A DNA stretch of 64,000 nucleotides from Glandiceps talaboti (Eukaryota; Hemichordata; Enteropneusta; Spengelidae), in the NCBI RefSeq assembly GCF_964340395.1, contig NC_135553.1, positions 6,848,501 to 6,912,500 of the forward strand, read 5' to 3'. Position numbers and translations under genes: made by a program. Shown here one piece after another: positions 1-11,600 of the stretch (positions within the stretch are counted from its first letter, which is position 1; each line of letters opens with the position of its first letter). Under the pieces are notes generated by a model. That model was not told the origin of the DNA and made no database searches. It was given only the letters and a program-made list of their open reading frames with translations.

Positions 1-987
1 GAAAGTCTTTGAATGAATAAACAACTTGAAAGTGAATAAACTGATAAAGTACACAAATATGACATGATTCAAAGCTCTGATGTGTCTTTCATATGCTTCT
101 TAAGTTAATTTTATGACAGGCTATCTGTGGCTTTGAGATTCAAAGCCATGGATAGAATCTAGATTACTGTTAGTGGACTCATACCACTAGTGTCTACCAC
201 CCCCACCCCTACTCCAAGTGAAAATACTAAACATATCCTCAACCTGTGCCTAGGCAGCTCAATATTAATGTATTAATTAATCGTTAACTTTCAGTAAATA
301 AGCCCGACCTCGTGACCTTTCGATCGACGAATATAACATGGCCGCTAATGATTTCTTTTACTACAACATCGCTACAAATGAACACTAAAAACGCCTATAT
401 CGACAATGACTAATATTTGAGCGGTTGTAACGTGTCTAACAATGAAGTCGATGTTACAAGTGTAAAGTTTGCAGTGTTATTTGTTTGAGAGCTGTGATGA
501 TAATGAGGTAGGACTATCAGCATGCATCAATGTTTTGTATGAAGCAAATCATTCTTCAATACTTGGGACACATGGCATGATTACTTCGTACATATTAGCG
601 ATGGCTGTGGATGAAATGTTCAAACCAATACTGTACTCTGAATGGGTCGTTGTATGAATCAACAGGTGGTTATAGTGTGCCCGAAGCAATGCATACTCTC
701 GACATTTCGGATCCTCGGCTCTGAACAACACTCACGCAGACTTAATAATCGTGCCTCGGCTTAGTTAGGTATTGGCAAGGAAACAGAAGCCCCGGGACCA
801 TGGACGTTCACACATAATGAGTCCACCATATGCAGGATGGCACTAGACCCCGATCCCAATTTCTGACAAAACGCCTGTCTTACTACTATACTTGTATTCC
901 GTTTAGCGGGAGCGAAAATGCCAAAACTGTTCACGAATTCATGCAAATAATTTTGGTGACAAATGCGTAATAAGTTCAACAATTTCG
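1..987. other. upstream flank of gene A, no gene seen
   Basis: No conserved coding sequence, RNA gene or clear repeat was recognised here. The short open frames on both strands have no family resemblance and no splice context. A motif of the form 'ttcaaagccatggatag' near 138-155 recurs in similar wording near 29550 and 39200, so a small dispersed-repeat relic may lie there. Confidence 0.5.
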
Positions 988-995
988 TATAAATA
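988..995 (+). promoter_or_regulatory. TATA-box-like element upstream of gene A
   Basis: The sequence TATAAATA lies 65 bases before the chosen ATG at 1060, which would place a transcription start near 1018-1025 and give a short 5' leader. A competing reading is a splice acceptor (pyrimidine run then CAG) ending at 1051, which would mean an upstream non-coding exon. The sequence alone does not decide between them. Confidence 0.35.
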
Positions 996-1059
996 TTTGA
1001 AATATCTAAGATACAGTATGGTATCAAAAGTGACACTTTTTTTCTTGTCAGGTTTCGCG

Positions 1060-4000
1060 ATGAAAAGTCAAAGACGCGCCAACTTTAAGTTGGTTCTTAT
1101 GTTCATGTTGTTGGGATTTATAATTACAAAGTTGTGCAATAGAATTGCAACCAATGTTTACATTCTTGAAGCCAATGAACGCTGTGAATGTCATTGCCAT
1201 GGAAACGGTCACGGATTAGAGCGATTTCCAGGGGCACAAATCCAACCAGGACTTCCCTTCATCAGAGACGGTGAGTTTAGTACTGTTGTACATTTTGAAT
1301 TGACTATGTTATAACTTTGGTATCTCCGTTGGAAAACGAAGTGAAACAATGCGATATGATGTGATGTGATGTGATGTGATGTGGGCGAAGTGGCATGTTA
1401 AGATAATATGATATGCTAGTTGTGGTGCAGTATGGTAAAGTATATTATGATGTGATGCGATGGTTTGCTATGCTATGCTATATTATGTTATGTTATGTTA
1501 TGCTATGTTATGTTATGTTATATTATGTCATGTCATGTCATGTCATGTCATGTCATGTCATGTTATGATATGTTATGTTATGTTGTTATGTTATGTTATG
1601 TTATGTTATGTTATGTTATGTTATGTTATGTTATGTTATGTTATGTTATGCTATGTTATGTTATGTTACGTATTATACTAGTTAGTTGCTTAGTAACAAG
1701 GTAGAGTATATCGTATTGTCATCAATTCTCATTTCGTCCATCCTTTTTTTCAAGACAAACCGGTGAGTCGATCAACACCTCGTAAGTTCTTCATCGACTG
1801 TGGTGGCAACGTTGCTTCGTCTGTGGTTCTCTTCAAGGAAACTTACCCTGATGCTAAAGATTATTACATTCATTCATTTGAATTGGATGACAGACTTTGT
1901 CCTTATTTTGCTCCCTATGACAACCACACTATTCACTGTCCAGTCGCCGTTTCCAACGTTACAGGTGAGACTGTTATATTATATCGTGCTCTACTGTGGC
2001 TGTTACTAAACATGGTAAATGTGACAAAAACATCTCTTTCCTATGAAAGCACTTTCCTGACAAATCAGTGAAACAAAATAAGAGATATAGCACTATGCAG
2101 TTCATGAGAGAAAAATTAAAGAACCAGAAAGAAAACTAAAAGGACAATTATCTAATTATCGACTAGTACGTCTTTGTGCACGATAAAAAAATCAATGCGA
2201 CATGGTGAGTTAACCATTGACACTATTAACAAGAGTCTGTACCATGTTGAGTTTCCAATTATCCCTAGCTTATCTAAAGTTTACACACACGTCTTTGTGG
2301 AATACCGCCTTTGATAATTTTCTTGCAACGAGAACTAGTTGCCAAATGGACTTTAAGCCAGGAGTGATATCATCGTCATCTGACTGCAATCAGAGAAAAT
2401 ATGAACATGGACTCCCTAATACATCCATGATATGAATAACTATCGGGGTGTACAAGTACCTTTGATTCGTTAGCATGCACTTAGTCATAACACGATTATC
2501 AGCCAGTACATGTGAAATAAAACTCGTAATGTTGAAATAAAGAAATTACAGTTCTGGAGAACCTGTCCTTCGACTATGTTTTACGTGTTTATGTTCGACG
2601 ATAATCAATGCGACATGATTCGTTAATTTTTAGTTGACCACTTCATCTTCATTGACAGGGGTCTGTTCCATGTTAATTGTCATCGACAGGGGTCTGTTCC
2701 ATGTTAATTGTCCAATTATACCAAGCTTATATATATTTATACACACGTCTATATTCAATACCGACTTTGATCATTTTCTTCTAACGTGAACTAAAATTGC
2801 CAAAAAGGTGTCAATGCATGAGTGGTATTCATTGTCATCTGATTACAATCAGAGAAAATATGAACAACTTTCAGGTTTTATAAGTAATTTCGAGTCACCT
2901 GTCTTTGAGGACATAAAACACGTACTGACGAATGATTTATCAAAAAGAGTGACTAGTCGGTCATTGACCATGTCATTGCAACATGTCTATTTTTCAATAG
3001 GTGAAGTAGGTGCATTTTCTGAGGCTGTCTGGTTTCCTGGTAAAGTAGTAGAAGGTGGCAAAGACAAACAGTGGGGTGGTGGTTCATTATTTGTTTCGAA
3101 AAATGAAAGCGTCAGACAAGATGGCGGCGAAAGGATGCTGTCATACCATAAAACAGTTCCTTCAATCGACCTGTCGTCGTGGTTACGTGAGACTGTCAAT
3201 CAAGAGGATTATGTCATATTGAAGGTAGACGTTGAGGGCGCAGAATATGGAATCTTTCGAAAAATGATGAGTGATGGAACTATATATTTGATCGATAAGT
3301 AAGTAAAGTTCAGGTAAAGTTGAAGTTTTCACAGGAAGTCTAGGTATTCGCAAATTGCATTGTGGTATTAAAGAATGTATTTATTTAAATTACCAATTAC
3401 CATAGCTGTCATTAAAAAATTGAGCAGCTGCAATGTTAAAGATCCTGGGAGAGTATTTCGACTCCCGTGAACATTCTTGATTATTTTCCTTTTTTTTATA
3501 AATCACGTAAACATCTTAATTTCTGGATTTGAAATAAATTTTCCCATATATGTCGGGTTACTGAATTTGATGGCTATTTTATATGTTGGAAATTATAGTA
3601 CTAGGATTAATTAGTAGAGGTTCAAAAGATGTGAAACGTAGAAAATCACCCAGATCGTTGTTTTCACTGTAAACTAATTATATTCATGGTTGTAGTCTCC
3701 GATTATACACATAGTTTGTTCTGTGTGTATTGAATGAGTACACAAATGGATTGAATATTAGAAAGCCGATGAGGTGCCAAATTAGTCGAAGATCTCGAGT
3801 CAAACAATGCTTGTACTAATTCACTACAGATACATAGATGAAGTACTATTTTCCTTTGGATTCGGATTTGATATCCGTCTTTTTTGTTCCTTTAGTATTA
3901 CATGTAATTATAATACACTGTTTGCATCTAGTACACTTTCCTTGTCTTGTTGGTAGGTTGTATGGAGAATTCCATGATCACCAGCCGACTGGAGACAGAG

Positions 4001-5080
4001 ATGATGAAATAAAGCAAGTAAAAGAACACTTGAAATCTATGAAATACAGCATGTTAGGATGGGCTGGAGAACGAAAAAAAATTGAGGATTTTTCCAGGCT
4101 ACATCCACGGAGGGTAAGTTTACAGCAAACTTCCTACGATAGCACATAGACATATCACTTCATCTGACCCTTCATGGGTGGGGAGAGGGGCTTTGTTAGC
4201 AGACCGAGGTGTTGTTACAAGATAATTATGTCGTCATCAAAAGGCAGTCTCAATTACACTTGTGATGCAACATGTAGATAGAACTAGATAGAACAGATAA
4301 GGAGGAGAGATCCGTGTTAGAAGTGGTTATGGGGTAAAGACAAATTATTGCTGGTACATTTATAAAAAATATACTTCCCTATGCCTATCAATAATTAATA
4401 TTTATACAAGTATTGTTTGTGATATCATTGCCTAATTTAAAATATTTTTCCTTTAGCCAATGGATGATTTTGAACCCAAAAGACAAACCAGATTGTTTAT
4501 TGGTCTGTTTGGTTAATACAATAACAGTTTACAAGCTGCTTAGCTTTGTGTGTTTTAGGTTCTGGAACCCAAGGACGCCCCCAACGCCAAAGGACCAAGT
4601 ATTAGCAAATGTGGTCTTACCAGCAGGGATAGATACCAAGTTGCTATAGCAATAGAAGTTGGGATGGGTCGTAAAACTGCGACAAGATTCATTGAGACTA
4701 TCAGAGCATACAGAAAAGAAGTACCGTGTACACTCTTCGTGTATGGAGACTTCGTTGAACAATTTCCTGAACTTGTCAAGAATTGGGCAGTTGACTTTGA
4801 CATTGGTGTTAGAGGCAGTGGTCCACAACCCGATGATGTGTGGGAAAATTTAAATTACGAATACACACAAATGTCGATTGTTAGTGGAATTCTTCGATTA
4901 CGAAGTGTCGGTATTGAACCTATATATTTATTTCCTCCAAGAACAAGTAAAAATACATTTATTGTTGCTAAGAAACAAGTATTATGGGTTGTTGCTCCCA
5001 ATGCTGCATTTCCACCAAAATATAGTAGGTATTTGATGTTTAGTTTTAGATTTTGGTAATAGACAGACAGACAGACATGT

Positions 5081-5145
<65 letters not shown>

Positions 5146-5202
5146 GAAAGGAGGGGAGAGGGGGAGATGGATGGATAGATTGATTGATAGATGTACGTGC
5201 AT

Positions 5203-5295
<93 letters not shown>

Positions 5296-5649
5296 TGGAC
5301 GGATGGATGGATGGACCAGATCGATGTTGGCAAAATATTGCTATTTCTTTTGTTTTGTAACCACAACATGATTTTTGGTTCATAAGTCAAAAATTCCTAT
5401 TAATTCATGTAATCATACTTTTCTTCAGGGAAAACATTGACAGAGGCCGACTACTTCAGTGAAGGTGATGGTGGTAGAATACGACATGCTATAAGCTTGA
5501 TATCCCATAACCTGTCACGTGATAACGGTGGAATTGTCAGTCTAGATACCGACTTCTATGACAACTACATCATGTTGGTTTATTTACTTGACTATCTCTA
5601 TGACAACTCAGGTTACGAGTTGGTGGATTTACAGCAGTGTTATGATTGA
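1060..5649 (+). CDS. gene A: type II membrane FkbM-type methyltransferase with C-terminal NodB-like domain
   Basis: Six exons: 1060-1270, 1755-1964, 3001-3298, 3957-4113, 4559-5024, 5429-5649 (intron phases 1,1,2,0,1; 520 aa). Residues 9-25 are a single hydrophobic segment after a basic N-terminus, so the protein is probably a Golgi/ER type II membrane protein. Residues 80-245 match the FkbM methyltransferase family (Methyltransf_21): SAM-binding loop FIDCGGN (83-89), acidic FELD (112-115), and VDVEGAEYG (216-224) followed by the typical LYGEFH (241-246). Residues about 317-520 follow the order of a NodB polysaccharide-deacetylase domain but lack its metal and catalytic residues. The ATG at 1060 was chosen because it precedes the membrane segment; the open frame further upstream lacks an ATG. 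The substrate is unknown; a glycan is plausible for the family. Gene B is its inverted paralogue. Confidence 0.85.
1351..1668. repeat. pentanucleotide microsatellites (GATGT)n and (ATGTT/ATGTC)n in gene A intron 1
   Basis: A short GATGT run (about 1356-1383) is followed by a roughly 200-base mixed array of TATGT and CATGT units (1464-1668). The long open frames it creates (runs of MLCY/VMLCY) are artefacts of the 5-base period. The corresponding intron of gene B holds a CCA-type repeat instead, so the two intron repeats arose independently. Confidence 0.9.
2172..2876. repeat. tandem segmental duplication inside gene A intron 2
   Basis: Two diverged copies of a block of about 270 bases lie at about 2172-2430 and 2590-2876. 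Both read through 'atcaatgcgacatg', 'gtctgt.ccatgtt', 'acacacgtct' and 'aatcagagaaaatatgaac'. The second copy has an extra internal duplication of about 32 bases (around 2652-2712). Gene B's intron 2 has no visible counterpart. Confidence 0.75.
5061..5294. repeat. (ACAG)n microsatellite, two blocks, gene A intron 5
   Basis: Two long ACAG runs (5061-5145 and 5203-5294) are separated by a GGGA/GATG-rich spacer. They lie wholly between the donor at 5025 and the acceptor at 5428. All frames across them are open on both strands, which explains the spurious Ser/Cys/Leu/Val and Asp/Arg/Gln/Thr open frames. Confidence 0.95.
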
Positions 5650-5684
5650 CAAATAGGTGGATTTACAGCTGTGTTATGATTGAC
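5622..5684 (+). repeat. 29-base tandem duplication spanning the stop codon of gene A
   Basis: The last coding codons and the stop (5622-5650, reading LQQCYD then TGA) are repeated once, 34 bases later (5656-5684), with a single base change. The second copy lies in the 3' UTR and has no coding effect because translation ends in the first copy. Confidence 0.85.
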
Positions 5685-5864
5685 AGATCGGGATGCGAGT
5701 TTGTATTCTGACATATTATACTGCTATTTTAGAAAGGAAATGTTGTGTTAAGTTGTCATTAAAACCACAAGAAAACGCTGCAATACATCTGGACCCGAAA
5801 GCTGGAAATGCGGTGTACAATACCAGTAATTTGTACCATTACAAATAGTTCTGCTTGCGGACGG

Positions 5865-5870
5865 AATAAA
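5865..5870 (+). other. candidate polyadenylation signal of gene A
   Basis: AATAAA lies 216 bases past the stop codon. Another A/T-rich candidate lies near 6010-6020. The choice is only positional. Confidence 0.35.
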
Positions 5871-6742
5871 TCGGGACTCAATTCTGACATTGTCGCTTCC
5901 CATTGCTGTTCTCTGTCATATTTATTTGTTTTTAAATCCCCACATGTGGGAAAACAATTCAAAAGAAGAATGGAAGAACATTTCATGAAATGTTGACGAT
6001 TTATAAAAAAAAATAATAAAAATACTGAAATATACGGTTTGTCGAATAATTTTCTTTTGGATGGTGTTTCAACGAGTGTTTCAAACGTTTACCCTACTTC
6101 ATTTGCCTCAAGAGAATGTGTTACTACGAGATGTACTGCTTATAGTAAATAGTGATAGAAATTGAAAATGGACATTAGACAGCATTAGTTTCCATTCTTC
6201 AAACATGCATGTGATGATGTTGCTTATTTTCTATAGATAATTTCCGAAATGATGTTGACAAATTAACTAAAGGATGGCAATTAGAGCTGTAATCATATTA
6301 TGAGACTTAGTTTCTTAAAATGAAGTTCCGCGTTTTGCACAGAGTAGCTGATGACGAATTTTAAAAAGTAATAAGAAAGAAAGTTGAGAAAAGGCTGCAC
6401 ACGTAAAATCTAGCTCGTCTATTAATACGTCACACCTTTAGCTAAATGTATTGCAGATACTTAAGGTGGTGTAAACCTTACAGTAACTACACGGTCTACA
6501 ATGCCCAACTGTATTGATGACGTCACTGGAGTTAGCATTCCCAGATTTACCTCACGGGCAGTAGAGTGTATCTGTACTAGACCTCCAAGCATTGATCGTA
6601 ACTGCTCGTGACTTATATCAAAGTATATCCATCGGTAACTGCTGACAGGTACACTTTGAAAAGCACTTAACTAATCATTTACGATTGGACTGGAATCGAT
6701 CCGGAGAAACATGAAATAGAAAAACAATAATAGCAAGTTGGC

Positions 6743-7050
6743 TTGAAACAAACCGTTTCCAAAAATCTTACTAACAATTGCTACATGTCATAGTCTGGAT
6801 CGACGTTATTAATAAAATTGTACTTCTCTTCATCGTCTGGTGTGACGAACATCTTATCGACGCTACTACATTTTCTTGGCGTGAACTACAATTATTCCAG
6901 CAGATCGTCTCCAAATTATGTAACAATTGTACTTTAAATTTTGTTGTGCCAGACGATAAGATGTAATAATGTAATGTTACAAAGATTTTTGTCAGTCTGA
7001 GGCCAGATGAAATAAGACTTTTTTTCATGCCAGACAACGGTTTGTTTCAA
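6743..7050. mobile_element. short terminal-inverted-repeat element between genes A and B
   Basis: The 15-base sequence TTGAAACAAACCGTT (6743-6757) recurs as its exact reverse complement at 7036-7050, bounding about 308 bases. An inner, partly repeated motif (gtctgg near CATCTTATCG and its complement) is also present. There is no transposase frame. A clean target-site duplication was not found. A non-autonomous DNA transposon is the likely identity. Confidence 0.55.
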
Positions 7051-7669
7051 CTTAGCTGGCTTCGATCGTACTTAGGAAAAAGAGACACTGTCAACTGGTG
7101 AATGGATGAGAAAAGACAACCTAACAATGCTTCACTGGTTAGCGGAATGATCACGAACATCTATACCATGGTGGAACACAGACAGACAAGTATTTACTTC
7201 ACTTCCAATCATTTTTCTCGGATACTGGGTAAGAAATTGTAACATATTTTGACAATCGCAGTGTTCGTCATGTTATCAATATTTCATTACTGGCAAGGTT
7301 TGACGAAATACACGTGTATTCTGTATAATCCTTTTATTAATAAGTTATCATGTTGCATCCTTTCGAACAGATTCATAGCTATATTTTAAAACGTTAATTA
7401 GTAAAGGTACTTTCGAATAACGTTGCAAGTACTGGCAACTGCACTTACAATTTTGTTTGTTGGTTTGTGTATCGGAGGATGGAATTAATAAGTGCGTTAA
7501 TAAATGTATATTTACGTTAATATGTGTTCATGAATTAACTCAAACTTATTTTAAGAGTGGTAGGCATCGATGTTGATAAGTAGGATATAGACGGGTGGAT
7601 GGACAGTATACGGGGAAGGGTAGACGGACCAAAGCATACATCCACCCATCCGTTCGCCCGTCCGTCCAC

Positions 7670-7671
7670 CT

Positions 7672-7732
<61 letters not shown>

Positions 7733-7811
7733 ATGTATGTATGTATGTATGTATGTATGTATGTCTGTCTCGCGCGCACACACGTATACATACATACATA
7801 CATACATACAT

Positions 7812-7842
<31 letters not shown>

Positions 7843-7924
7843 AACCTGCCTGCCTGCCTGCATACATACATACATACATACATACATACATACATACATA
7901 CATACATACATACATACATACATG
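7670..7924. repeat. compound tetranucleotide microsatellite (TGTC)n(TGTA)n(ATAC)n
   Basis: Successive blocks are TGTC (about 7671-7730), TGTA (about 7731-7766), ATAC (about 7787-7830), a short AC/CTGC interruption, then ATAC (7861-7923). The TGTA and ATAC blocks are complementary to each other, so the region can fold back. The apparent Cys/Val/Met/Tyr proteins on both strands are artefacts. Confidence 0.95.
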
Positions 7925-8686
7925 TAGAGACAGGCGAACAATTAACGTTCTGAATAACATTCAGATATATTTATAATGCCAGTAAATGTAATCTCGTTCC
8001 TAACAATCGATTCATTGACTGTTGCTCTTGTCTTCTTCATTTGTACTGTTTGCCAATAAATTTGAAATAAATCGATAATTGTAAAAATTTTTAAAAATTA
8101 ATGTAATGGTTCATCGACCGATACGATAGATTTATCAGTAACAAAGATAAAAACTATTTGTATGAACGAACTGAGCGTTTATACTTTAAATGTACTAAAA
8201 AAATAAATTAATATCTTTCGCACGTAAAACGATGAAAGTAACAATGCCAACAACGTAAGAGTGTCATTCAATTACTCGTACTAGTCGATTTAATATGACT
8301 GTAAATTACTTTCTATCCAAGACTAAAATGTACGAATACAAAAAATAGAACACAAAAGAACAAAGCGTTTTAGTGATGAAATTAATTCCAGAAACGTTGC
8401 CTGTCACTTTGATCGTTGCGAGATAAAAGCTCATAGTTGCCTGCCTGTTTGTCTCGTCTCACGTCTCGGACAACCGCCGCGTTCAAAGTTATACGAGGTT
8501 AGTTGGTGACACCTTCCTAGTTTGAAGATTTCAGCGCTCTTGCACTGGGTAATAATTGCAAACTGCACCACTTCTGAGTGGCCATGCATGTAAGCTTAAT
8601 TTCGGAACTTTCACAAGGAAAAGCGAGTGTTCATCCTCGCATAGTTTTGCAACTAGCGACTAAAGGTCCATCATATCCCAGGTGTA

Positions 8687-11600
8687 CTAGTCGTAGCACT
8701 GCTTGAGGTCGACCAATTGGAATCCAGAGTTTTCAAACAGGTAGTCGAGTAAAAACATAGATACCATGTAACTATCAAACAAGTCCGTGTCTAGACTGAT
8801 TATACCGCCCTCATCGCGGACCAAGTTATCGGATATATATCGCAAACCTTTCGGTGCTCGTTCAACATCACGGTATCTGAAGTAATTCTCTTCAGTCAGG
8901 ATGCCACCTGTTGTTCAAAGGAAAGAGGAAGTCACTTAAAAGTTACGTTGTTCAAACTTGTTCTCTTTTGAGTTTAAGAGTGAAATGATGCAATCGTGTA
9001 AAGTTACTCCAGTGGGTATTAAAAGTAGGGAAAACGTTGAAAAAAAATATTTTGGGGTTTTGCTTTCATTTAAATTTTATCGTACTCTATGCATAACGCT
9101 ATCCAAATCGGAAAATACCTGGGAAAGATGTAAAATGCTAATACAAACCTTTTCCCGATTGTGATGTAAAATTGATTTTTGTAACGGGCGGAACTGTAAG
9201 CGGTTCTCTTATTTTCCTCTAGAGGGCATGTCATGATATTCATATGCTGACAATACCCTACACGTGAGACCACCGGACAGAAATGTTGAAATTTGTAAAT
9301 TTTTATATAAGTAACTGGAGTATAAAACTCAACAGAATATGTAATATAGCTTACCAGATTTTGGCGGGAATGCAGCATTGGGAACAACTGACCACAGTCC
9401 ACGTTTTTGGACAACTTGAATTGTGTAATTATTTAGTTTTTGTGGCAAAACAAAGACGGGTTCTATCCCTATCTCCTGAAGTCGCATAATTCCACTTGTA
9501 ATCGACATTCGTGTGTAATAAGAATTCAAATTTTCCCACACATCACCGGGCTGTGGACCACTGCCTCTAACACCAATGTCAAAGTCAACTGCCCAATTCT
9601 TGACAAGTTCAGGAAATTGTTCAACAAAGTCTCCATACACGAAGAGTGTACACGGTACTTCTTTTCTGTATGCTCTGATAGTTTCAATGAGTCTTGTCGC
9701 AGTTTTAAGACCCATTCCAACTTCTATTGTTATAGCAACTTGATGCCTATCCTTATTAGTTAGACCACACTTTCGAATGACGTAACTAGCGGCGTTAGGT
9801 GAGTATTTGGGTTCCAGTACCTGTGACAGAAAGATGTGATCAAAATTAAATAAATTGAGGACACGCCAAAAAATTGTTCACTGTGTGGTCTTTCTTCATC
9901 TGCTGCGAAGTTTAGCATATGTGACATGTCTGAGAAGATCAACGACACCGTAACACAACCATGTCGCGATCGTGTAACGGTGTACGGGCACCTGTTGTGT
10001 CTATGGACAAAATACAACATAATTATATATTTTGTCGCGGTCCTTGTCGCAATATTTGATGCTTAATTGTGTTGTTTTGTAGTTTCTCTATGACAGTCTT
10101 CGGTAAAGGGTCATCTGGTCAGAAACATGATTGGAAGTTTACAGACGTTTTTATACTCGTTTATTACAGAGTCTTTTACACCCTTACCTGCAATAGACAA
10201 AACTGATTTGAAAAACCCGAACAGTTTAGACAACACCTTTATTTATTTATACAAGAAAAAGGGTACTGTCTTTCAATGATAGATATTCAAGTTGATTCCA
10301 ATGTCCGACAAGAAATGACTAATTTTTAGTATGATCGATTGTCCAATATATATTTAGGAAAGTTAGATCTTATTGAGGGAACGAATCTCTAAGATATAAA
10401 ACATTTCAACTGCTTTAATTATGTAAGTTCATTCATACCTTTGTAGGATGCAAGAATTCAAAATCGTGGTATGTTTTCCGTTCTCCAATCCAACGTAACA
10501 TAAAGTATTTCTTGACCTTTAAATCGGCCTTTATTTGTATTTTTTCCTTGTCTTCAGCTCCCGTGGGTTGATCGTTATGATATTCTCCGTACAACCTGTC
10601 GATGAAAATAGATATGACAGGACCTAGAATAGATTGTATCATGGATATAATTCCGTGCACTCCTTCCACAGCCCTGCTGAATGTAGCGGAGTAACAAACT
10701 TGGCCACTACTAGACAGGCTATAGTAATATAAATGAGTAATATAAATGAGTGAAGTCACTGTGGCAAACAGACATATCCTCCTTACTTGTCTACCAGGTA
10801 GATCGTTCCTTCGGTAAGCATCTTTCGTAAAATCCCGTATTCAGCTCCCTCTACATCAAGCTTCAAAATCACGTAGTCTTCCTTTTGAACATTTTCCCGT
10901 AACCATGACGACAAGTCGATTGAAGGAACTGTTTTACGGTATGATAACATCCTTTCGCCGCCATCTTGTCTAACACTTTCATTTTTAGAAACAAACAACG
11001 AACCCCCGCCCCACTGTTTATCCTCCCCTCCCACAGACTTCCCTGGGTACCACGATGCTTCTGCATAGGCAGTCATTTTACCTGTTAAAAAAATACGACA
11101 TTGAACATGAATGAACAATTTCAAAAAATGGGGCTCACGTAGAAACTAACTAGGAACTCAATATTTGAACGGCTGTTGTATTCATTAATGTAAAGGACTG
11201 ATTGTATATAAACTAGATTTGAGACAATATTTTCGGATTTTATGGTCCCTATATTCCCTCCCTTTAATCGATATTTCAAAAATGTAACCAAATACTAGTA
11301 TAACAAATATAACAGCAAAATGAGCAAATATGTATCTTTCAGTTGCCTTTGATAGAAAAAAGAAGAAAAACCCATCCTCAGTATTAATCGAAAACACAAA
11401 GTTTTATGGAACACTATCGCTTAATGATTCTGAACGTCTCTGATGACATCATTTCAAAATATTTCATACTAACAATGAGAAATATGTAATACACGTTATG
11501 GTAATATTTACAATGTCATCCCAGCAACCCTACAATAAAAAAATATTATATCAAATTACAAGGGAATAAACACGAAGGAAACGGTAAATATTGCAATTCA

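Larger units (their letters stand above)
5685..8686. other. intergenic spacer between the convergent genes A and B
   Basis: This is the symmetric centre of the inverted gene pair. Apart from a polyadenylation candidate, one inverted-repeat element and one large microsatellite cluster, I see no coding exon or RNA gene. The two 3' flanks show no evident similarity to each other, so the duplicated unit appears to end close to the stop codons. Confidence 0.6.

Noticed and set aside
1460-1704. Open frames encoding runs of Met/Leu/Cys/Tyr/Val
   Set aside because: They are translations of a 5-base microsatellite within gene A intron 1; overlapping frames are open equally.
1965-3000. Additional coding exon between gene A exons 2 and 3 (the 'NQRKYE' frames)
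   Set aside because: Exons 2 and 3 join in phase and align with gene B without any insertion, so no extra exon is needed.
4855-5390. Several long minus- and plus-strand frames rich in Cys-Leu-Ser-Val or Asp-Arg-Gln-Thr
   Set aside because: They are ACAG microsatellite artefacts overlapping gene A exon 5 and intron 5.
7535-7976. Six overlapping frames of 70-141 residues on both strands
   Set aside because: They are compound TGTC/TGTA/ATAC microsatellite artefacts with no start, splice or family support.
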